From: Erwinia rhapontici
GTDB lineage: Bacteria > Pseudomonadota > Gammaproteobacteria > Enterobacterales > Enterobacteriaceae
Assembly (NCBI RefSeq): GCF_012271765.1
Contig: NZ_VRKO01000016.1
Coordinates: forward strand, 919,666 to 983,665
Direction of reading: 5' to 3'
Length of the DNA stretch: 64,000 bases
The position numbers and the translations under genes are program-made. Of the stretch, positions 59,019-64,000 are shown one piece after another. Under the pieces are notes generated by a model that was not told the origin of the DNA, searched no databases, and saw only the letters and a list, made by a program, of their open reading frames with translations. Numbering within the stretch: the stretch's first letter is position 1; each line of letters opens with the position of its first letter.

Positions 59019-60367
59019 AATCCGGGTTCCGTGGTTTTCTGTTCTGGAAAATCCTGCTGGGCTTCTGGCTGACCTATATTGCGATTACCCAGCTGCTGTG
59101 GCTGGGTTTTAGTCTGTATGGCAAACATCATGAACCCCCGGAAAACATGGCCACTAAGCGTATCGTCAATTTGCAGATGACCTCTGCGGTGTCGGTGCTG
59201 CAACGCGGCGGGCTGGAAGCGTTGAACGACATGATGGTTGACTGGCCGCCTAACGATCGGCGTTTTTTCTCCGTGCGGCTGATGGATAAACCGCCACAGC
59301 AGGTGATGCCGCGCGATGAGTTAAACCGCGATCTTGCCCCTGGCGAATTCCCGAAAGAGGTGACGGAATGGGTCACCGGGGCTGACGGCCGCCAGTATCA
59401 GCTAAGGTATGATGTGGCAGGCCTGCGTGCTGACAGTACCATGGGCAGACGTCCGCACAGTATTCTCAATATGCCGGAGCCGCTATTTATTGTCGGCGGC
59501 ATCTGCGGGTTGCTGTTCAGCCTGTTCCTGGCATGGAATCTGACGCGCCCGATGCGCCAGCTGCGTGCGGGATTTGGCCGCGTCTCGAAAGGCGATCTTT
59601 CGGTCCGTCTGTTCCCACAGATGCGCCGTCGCCACGATGAGTTTTCGGTTGTGGCACAGGACTTCGATGCGATGGTTGAGCGCCTGTCGGTGCTGGTCAA
59701 AGCGCGTGAAGAGCTGCTGCACGATGTCTCTCACGAACTACGTTCGCCACTGGCACGCTTGCAGCTGGCAACCGGGCTGGCAAGGCAGACGCCGGAAAGT
59801 GTTAATGCCTCGCTCGATCGTATTGATGAAGAGGCGCGTCGTCTGGATAAAATGATTGGTGAACTGCTGACGTTGTCGCGTGCAGAACATCAGAGCCTGC
59901 CCGATGAGCAGTATTTTGATTTACTGGGGTTACTGAACGCCGTCACCAACGATGCGCGCTATGAAGCGCAGATCCCCGGCGTCGAGATTCTGTTGAATGC
60001 GGATGAGCAGCAGGATTATACGGTCAAGGGGGATGCGAACCTGATCCGCTCGGCCGTCGAAAATGTGGTGCGCAACGCGCTGCGTTTTTCCCTGCACGGC
60101 CAGCAGGTGATCATTAGCCTGCACAAGGAACATGACTGGCTGGTGATTAGCGTCCGCGATCATGGACCCGGTGTGGAGGCTGACAAGCTTTCGAGTATTT
60201 TTGACCCCTTTGTACGTGTCAATTCACCCTTATCAGGTAAAGGCTATGGGCTTGGGCTGTCAATTGTGCGTAAAGTGGTGACTGCCCATCAAGGGGAAGT
60301 TAGTGCGGTGAACGCCCGTGATGGCGGACTGGAACTCACTATTCGTTTGCCGCATTGGGTGGTTTAG
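59015..60367 (+). CDS. Sensor histidine kinase, CpxA-like
   Basis: 450 residues. Two membrane segments (about 10-32 and 152-172) with a ~120-residue periplasmic sensor, HAMP, HisKA with His240 in DVSHELRSPLARLQLATGLAR, and HATPase_c (NVVRNALRFS, DHGPGV, GKGYGLGLSIV). The dimerisation-helix sequence is close to CpxA. The signal is unknown. Its target genes cannot be read from context: cysM lies upstream and a GntR regulator downstream. Confidence 0.87.
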   Translation: MKSGFRGFLFWKILLGFWLTYIAITQLLWLGFSLYGKHHEPPENMATKRIVNLQMTSAVSVLQRGGLEALNDMMVDWPPNDRRFFSVRLMDKPPQQVMPRDELNRDLAPGEFPKEVTEWVTGADGRQYQLRYDVAGLRADSTMGRRPHSILNMPEPLFIVGGICGLLFSLFLAWNLTRPMRQLRAGFGRVSKGDLSVRLFPQMRRRHDEFSVVAQDFDAMVERLSVLVKAREELLHDVSHELRSPLARLQLATGLARQTPESVNASLDRIDEEARRLDKMIGELLTLSRAEHQSLPDEQYFDLLGLLNAVTNDARYEAQIPGVEILLNADEQQDYTVKGDANLIRSAVENVVRNALRFSLHGQQVIISLHKEHDWLVISVRDHGPGVEADKLSSIFDPFVRVNSPLSGKGYGLGLSIVRKVVTAHQGEVSAVNARDGGLELTIRLPHWVV

Positions 60368-60410
60368 CCACGGCTATCAGCACCATTTTTTTATTTCGTT
60401 GAGGTAAGAC

Positions 60411-61106
60411 ATGAGCGGTGTGGCCAGCGCCAGACAGCAGGAAGTACAGCGCATCGTCGATTCTCTGTCGATGGCTATCGCACAGCATCGATTAAAGCCC
60501 GGTATGCGGCTGGTAGAAGCACAAATCGTTGACGTGCTGTCAGCCAATCGCAATCACGTGCAGGCGGCCTTACAGAGGCTGGCGTTGCAGCATATCGTCA
60601 CGATTGCCCCGAATCGCGGAGCGAAGGTCGCACAGCCCGAAGCTCGTGAGGCGCGGGAAGTGTTTATCGCCCGCCGGGCGATTGAACATGCCGTACTGGC
60701 CGGGATCAGCATCGGGAAAATGGCACTGCATTATGATGAGATAGAAGCTCATTTACAGGCGGGGGAAGAGGCTGCTGCCCGTGAAGACCGCCGCGATATT
60801 ATCCGTGAGCTGAGCCAGTTTCATTTGCTGCTGGCGAAAATCAGTGATAATCAGGTATTGAGTGAGATGCTCTCTACTCTGATGGTGCGTAGCTCGCTGA
60901 TTGTCGCGTTATATCAGCGTAATGACACACCGGATTGCCAGTGCCGGGAACACCGCGGGGTGATTACTGCTCTGCGGGCAGGGGAGGTGGAGCGAGCGCA
61001 GATCATTATGGATGAACATCTTCACCATATTGAGCAGCAACTGGAGCTGGACGATGTTCCAATACCGTCTCTCAACCTGCGAGATGCGTTGCTGAGCAGT
61101 TGGTAA
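60411..61106 (+). CDS. GntR-family (FadR/FCD) transcriptional regulator
   Basis: 231 residues. N-terminal winged helix (HRLKPGMRLVEAQIVDVLSANRNHVQAALQRLALQHIV) and a helical FCD ligand domain with the metal-binding acidic and histidine residues (EFIARRAIEH-like, FHLLLAKISDN, CREHRGVITALRAG, MDEHLHHIEQQL). FCD regulators sense organic acids. No catabolic genes adjoin, so the target is unknown. It begins 44 bases after the kinase and may be read with it. Confidence 0.85.
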   Translation: MSGVASARQQEVQRIVDSLSMAIAQHRLKPGMRLVEAQIVDVLSANRNHVQAALQRLALQHIVTIAPNRGAKVAQPEAREAREVFIARRAIEHAVLAGISIGKMALHYDEIEAHLQAGEEAAAREDRRDIIRELSQFHLLLAKISDNQVLSEMLSTLMVRSSLIVALYQRNDTPDCQCREHRGVITALRAGEVERAQIIMDEHLHHIEQQLELDDVPIPSLNLRDALLSSW

Positions 61107-61113
61107 TTTCCCC

Positions 61114-61148
61114 ATAAAAAAAGCCCCCGGACCGAAATCAGGGGGCTT
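61114..61148 (-). terminator. Terminator of the pts operon (after crr)
   Basis: GGGGGCTT and AAGCCCCC form an 8-bp stem (61121-61128 with 61141-61148) with a 12-nt loop; on the minus strand a run of seven T residues follows. It lies 18 bases past the crr stop and marks the end of ptsH-ptsI-crr transcription. Confidence 0.9.
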
Positions 61149-61165
61149 ATCGACGATGACCGCTG

Positions 61166-61669
61166 TTACTTCCTGATGCGGATAACCGGGGTTTCACCCA
61201 CGACAACGTTACCCGTCAGCTTAACCAGCTCTTTGATCTCATCCATATTCGAGATCACCACTGGGGTCAGCGTTGATTTTGCTTTTTCTTCCAGCAGCGC
61301 CAGATCAAACTCGATCACCACGTCGCCTTTTTTAACTTTCTGACCTTCTTCAGCGATGCGTTTGAAGCCTTCGCCTTTCAGTTCAACCGTATCAATTCCG
61401 AAGTGGACAAACAGCTCGATGCCGTTGTCTGATTCGATGGAAAAAGCATGATTGGTTTCGAAGATTTTACCGATGGTGCCATCGACCGGCGCAACCATTT
61501 TATTGCCAGTAGGTTTGATAGCGATACCGTCGCCAACAATCTTCTCCGCAAACACCACGTCTGGAACGTCTTCGATATTGACGATTTCACCCGACAGAGG
61601 TGCTACGATCTCGATGGCACCTGATGCGGAATCAGACTTATCGCCAAAAAGTTTTGAAAACAAACCCAT
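61166..61669 (-). CDS. crr: Crr, PTS glucose-specific enzyme IIA
   Basis: 167 residues (E. coli 169; the N-terminal tail is slightly shorter). The phosphorylated histidine is His89 in ELFVHFGID, and His74 supports transfer from HPr. EIIA-Glc passes phosphate to glucose permease and controls adenylate cyclase, glycerol kinase and sugar permeases. It is the last gene of the pts operon, 43 bases after ptsI. Confidence 0.97.
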   Translation of the reverse strand: MGLFSKLFGDKSDSASGAIEIVAPLSGEIVNIEDVPDVVFAEKIVGDGIAIKPTGNKMVAPVDGTIGKIFETNHAFSIESDNGIELFVHFGIDTVELKGEGFKRIAEEGQKVKKGDVVIEFDLALLEEKAKSTLTPVVISNMDEIKELVKLTGNVVVGETPVIRIRK

Positions 61670-61712
61670 GTTCTTCTCCTAAGCAGTAATATTGGGCCAG
61701 CGTGTCCAGGTC

Positions 61713-63440
61713 TCAGCAGAGTGTTTTTTCTTCAATGAACTTGTTGACCAGGTTCATCAACTCGTCCGCTGTAGGTTGAGCCAGAGCCTGCTCTGCCAAT
61801 GCCTTCGCATCTTCAAAATTCGTATTACGAATAATTTTCTTAATGCGTGGAATAGAAATGGCACTCATGCTGAATTCGTCCAGCCCCATTCCCAATAACA
61901 GTAGTGTAGCACGTTCGTCGCCTGCCAGCTCACCACACATGCCAGTCCATTTACCTTCGGCATGAGAAGCATCAATAACCTGCTTAATCAGCGTCAGAAC
62001 AGAAGGAGACATTGGGTTGTAGAGATGGGAGATCAGGTCGTTACCACGATCCACTGCCAGAGTATACTGCGTCAGGTCGTTTGTCCCAATACTGAAGAAA
62101 TCGACTTCTTTTGCCAGATGATGAGCAATGACGGCTGAAGCAGGTGTTTCCACCATAATACCCACTTCAATACTTTCGTCGAAGGCTTTGCCTTCTTCGC
62201 GCAGCTGAGCTTTCAGGGTTTCCAGTTCAGCTTTCAGGAAGCGAACTTCCTCAACGGCGATGATCATGGGGAACATGATACGCAGTTTGCCAAACGCAGA
62301 GGCACGCAGGATAGCGCGCAGCTGAGCATGCAGAATTTCAGGACGGTCCATCGCGATGCGAATCGCACGCCAGCCGAGGAAGGGATTGTCTTCTTTCGGC
62401 AGGTTCATGTACGGCAGGTCTTTATCACCACCGATGTCCATGGTACGTACAATCACAGCCTGAGCACCGACGGCTTCAGCAACGGCTTTATACGCCTGGA
62501 ACTGTTCGTCTTCCGTTGGCAGTGATTCACGGTCCATAAACAGGAATTCGGTGCGGTACAGGCCAACACCTTCTGCGCCATTACGTTCAGCACCCGCGAC
62601 ATCACGCACAGTACCGATGTTAGCGCACACTTCTACCTGATGGCCATCAAGCGTAATTGCCGGCAGATCTTTCAGTTTCGCCAGCTCAGTTTTCTCGCTG
62701 AGATACTGATGTGCTACGGCTTTCAGCTCTTCGATTTTTTCAGATGTCGGGTTAACGTACACCTGATTATTGACGCCATCGAGGATCAGGAAATCGTCAT
62801 TTTTAACCTGGCTGGTCACATTACCGGTGCCGACGATAGCGGGAAGTTCCAGAGAACGCGCCATGATCGAGGTGTGTGACGTGCGGCCACCGATATCGGT
62901 GATAAAGCCCAGCACTTTGTTCAGGTTGAGCTGTGCGGTTTCTGACGGGGTCAGATCTTTCGCGATCAGCAGCACTTCTTCATTGATGGCGCTGAGGTCA
63001 ACGATATGCAGGCCAAGAATGTTTTGCAGCAGGCGTTTACCGATGTCACGAACGTCGGCAGCACGCTCTTTCAGATACTCGTCATCGAGCTCTTCCAGCG
63101 CTTTCGCCTGGCCTTCAATCACAGAAAAGGCAGCAGCATCCGCAGTGGCGTGCTCGTCTTTAATCAGGGCGATGATTTCTTGCTCAAGTTCTTCATCTTC
63201 GAGCAGCATGATGTGCCCTTCGAAGATCGCTTCTTTCTCTTCACCGAAGGTTTCCCCGGCTTTGATTTTGATCGCTTCCAGCTGCACGGCAGCTTTTTTA
63301 CGACCATCAAGAAAACGTTGAATTTCCTGGTCGACCTGGTCGGCAGAAATCTTTTTCCGGTTGATGATAATCTCATCTTCTTTCAGCAGAAGCGCCTTGC
63401 CGAAAGCGATACCCGGTGATGCTAAAATGCCTGAAATCAT
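61713..63440 (-). CDS. ptsI: PtsI, PTS enzyme I
   Basis: 575 residues, the length of E. coli enzyme I, starting [19 protein letters not shown] at the ATG ending at 63440 after AGGTAGGG; a longer frame to 63536 is an artefact. It takes phosphate from phosphoenolpyruvate and passes it to HPr. The active histidine lies in [13 protein letters not shown] (His189) and the PEP-binding loop in MCGELAGDE. Conservation is very high. Confidence 0.97.
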   Translation of the reverse strand: MISGILASPGIAFGKALLLKEDEIIINRKKISADQVDQEIQRFLDGRKKAAVQLEAIKIKAGETFGEEKEAIFEGHIMLLEDEELEQEIIALIKDEHATADAAAFSVIEGQAKALEELDDEYLKERAADVRDIGKRLLQNILGLHIVDLSAINEEVLLIAKDLTPSETAQLNLNKVLGFITDIGGRTSHTSIMARSLELPAIVGTGNVTSQVKNDDFLILDGVNNQVYVNPTSEKIEELKAVAHQYLSEKTELAKLKDLPAITLDGHQVEVCANIGTVRDVAGAERNGAEGVGLYRTEFLFMDRESLPTEDEQFQAYKAVAEAVGAQAVIVRTMDIGGDKDLPYMNLPKEDNPFLGWRAIRIAMDRPEILHAQLRAILRASAFGKLRIMFPMIIAVEEVRFLKAELETLKAQLREEGKAFDESIEVGIMVETPASAVIAHHLAKEVDFFSIGTNDLTQYTLAVDRGNDLISHLYNPMSPSVLTLIKQVIDASHAEGKWTGMCGELAGDERATLLLLGMGLDEFSMSAISIPRIKKIIRNTNFEDAKALAEQALAQPTADELMNLVNKFIEEKTLC

Positions 63441-63576
63441 AACCCTACCTTTTCTTTCTCTGATAATCATCTGAGGCGGAGAACCGCGGATGACTGCACA
63501 TCGGTTAATCCACTCAGCGAGCCAGATGGAGTACACAATCCGTTTCGTCAGTTTTGGGTAACTTTACGGAAACAAT

Positions 63577-63599
63577 ATCGCGAACGTACTGTTCGCGAT
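63577..63599. promoter_or_regulatory. Hairpin in the ptsH-ptsI intergenic region
   Basis: ATCGCGAAC and GTTCGCGAT form a perfect 9-bp stem with a 5-nt loop in the 216-bp gap (63441-63656). It could act as a processing or attenuation element that adjusts ptsI relative to ptsH. No T tract of terminator length follows on the minus strand. Confidence 0.55.
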
Positions 63600-63656
63600 C
63601 AATATTGCATAACTCTGTCTGGAAACACTTCGCTATCGAAGCTGAAAGCGAACGGA

Positions 63657-63914
63657 TTACTCCAGTTCTGCCATCAGTTTAACCAGGTGCTCAACGGCTT
63701 TCTGCTCATCTTCGCCTTCAGCTGACAGGGTAACCACGGTGCCCTGAGTCAGACCCAGAGTCTGTAACTTGAACAGGCTTTTCGCGCTGGCAGATTTACC
63801 GTTAGAGGTCACGGTGATTTCTGAAGCGAAAGCTTTAGCTTCTTTAACGAACTGAGCTGCTGGACGAGTGTGCAGGCCGTTTGGTGCGGTGATGGTAACT
63901 TCTTGCTGGAACAT
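63657..63914 (-). CDS. ptsH: PtsH, phosphocarrier protein HPr
   Basis: 85 residues, differing from E. coli HPr at only a few positions. His15 (NGLHTRPAA) carries the phosphate between enzyme I and the sugar-specific EIIA proteins; Ser46 (KSLF) is present. First gene of ptsHI-crr. The last 86 bases of the window (63915-64000) contain its leader; the promoters probably continue beyond the window. Confidence 0.98.
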   Translation of the reverse strand: MFQQEVTITAPNGLHTRPAAQFVKEAKAFASEITVTSNGKSASAKSLFKLQTLGLTQGTVVTLSAEGEDEQKAVEHLVKLMAELE

Positions 63915-64000
63915 TATGTTTCCCCAACTTAATTTGGTTTGGTGTTGTTGATCTAAAGTCTAGCCTGGTGGCTGAACTTTAGCCTGTAGTGAGTCGCGCT

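Overview
This window is chromosomal DNA of a gamma-proteobacterium of the order Enterobacterales. Most gene families, start sites and neighbour relations match the E. coli stretch that runs from hda to ptsH: hda, yfgD, bepA, perM, bcp, gcvR, dapA, bamC, purC, ypfJ, tmcA, ypfH, ypfN, dapE, yffB, ypfM, acrD, narQ, nudK, tktB, talA, maeB, hemF, amiA, ypeA, yfeZ, yfeY, yfeX, cysPTWA, cysM, crr, ptsI, ptsH. Protein similarity is high but clearly below species level. Missing E. coli loci (hyf, aegA, eut, murQP, pdxK) and several extra inserted genes point to a plant- or environment-associated relative, most likely Erwiniaceae (Pantoea/Erwinia type). That genus-level guess is an inference, not a measurement.

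Layout. 1-16.8 kb: replication control (end of hda), outer-membrane quality control and assembly (bepA, bamC), a secreted DsrE-like protein and a membrane diguanylate cyclase not found here in E. coli, lysine biosynthesis (dapA, dapE), purine synthesis (purC) and tRNA acetylation (tmcA). 16.9-22.5 kb: the AcrD efflux pump followed by narQ-narP as one operon (in E. coli narQ sits alone here). 22.8-25.9 kb: a DUF1471 stress protein, the asparagine permease ansP, a seven-unit 41-bp tandem repeat and nudK. 26-34.4 kb: a DUF1176 secreted protein, a MipA/OmpV barrel, and a two-component system overlapping into an RND adaptor and permease of the TriC/MexK type. 34.4-47.7 kb: tktB and talA, then a 7.5-kb catabolic island, then maeB. 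47.7-48.4 kb: a large non-coding inverted repeat. 48.4-58.2 kb: hemF, amiA, ypeA, an ERIC element, yfeZYX and the sulfate/thiosulfate genes cysPTWA-cysM. 58.3-64 kb: a CpxRA-like two-component system, a GntR regulator and the PTS genes crr-ptsI-ptsH.

The most interesting functional unit is the island at 37.7-45.2 kb. It holds an RpiB-family isomerase transcribed divergently from an operon of an ACS-type MFS transporter, a dihydroxyacetone-kinase-family kinase, a triosephosphate-isomerase homologue, a xylose-isomerase-like TIM barrel, a 6-phosphogluconate-dehydrogenase-like oxidoreductase and a SorC-family regulator. Together these families supply every step from D-apionate to D-erythrose 4-phosphate (oxidoisomerase, decarboxylase to L-erythrulose, kinase, two isomerases). 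D-erythrose 4-phosphate is a substrate of both TktB and TalA, encoded next door. The intergenic control region carries two copies of a TGTTCATWTGTTCA motif, a near-consensus CRP site and an overlapping 32-codon upstream ORF.

The most interesting non-coding unit is at 47.7-48.4 kb, between the convergent 3' ends of maeB and hemF. It consists of two inverted copies, about 280 nt each, of a string of hairpins. When the copies are aligned, at least six stem positions differ as paired, compensatory changes, which argues that the local hairpins themselves are under selection. A second, dispersed family of GGCATGCC-centred palindromes with matching arm changes occurs at four intergenic places. No rRNA, tRNA, CRISPR array, transposase or prophage gene was found.
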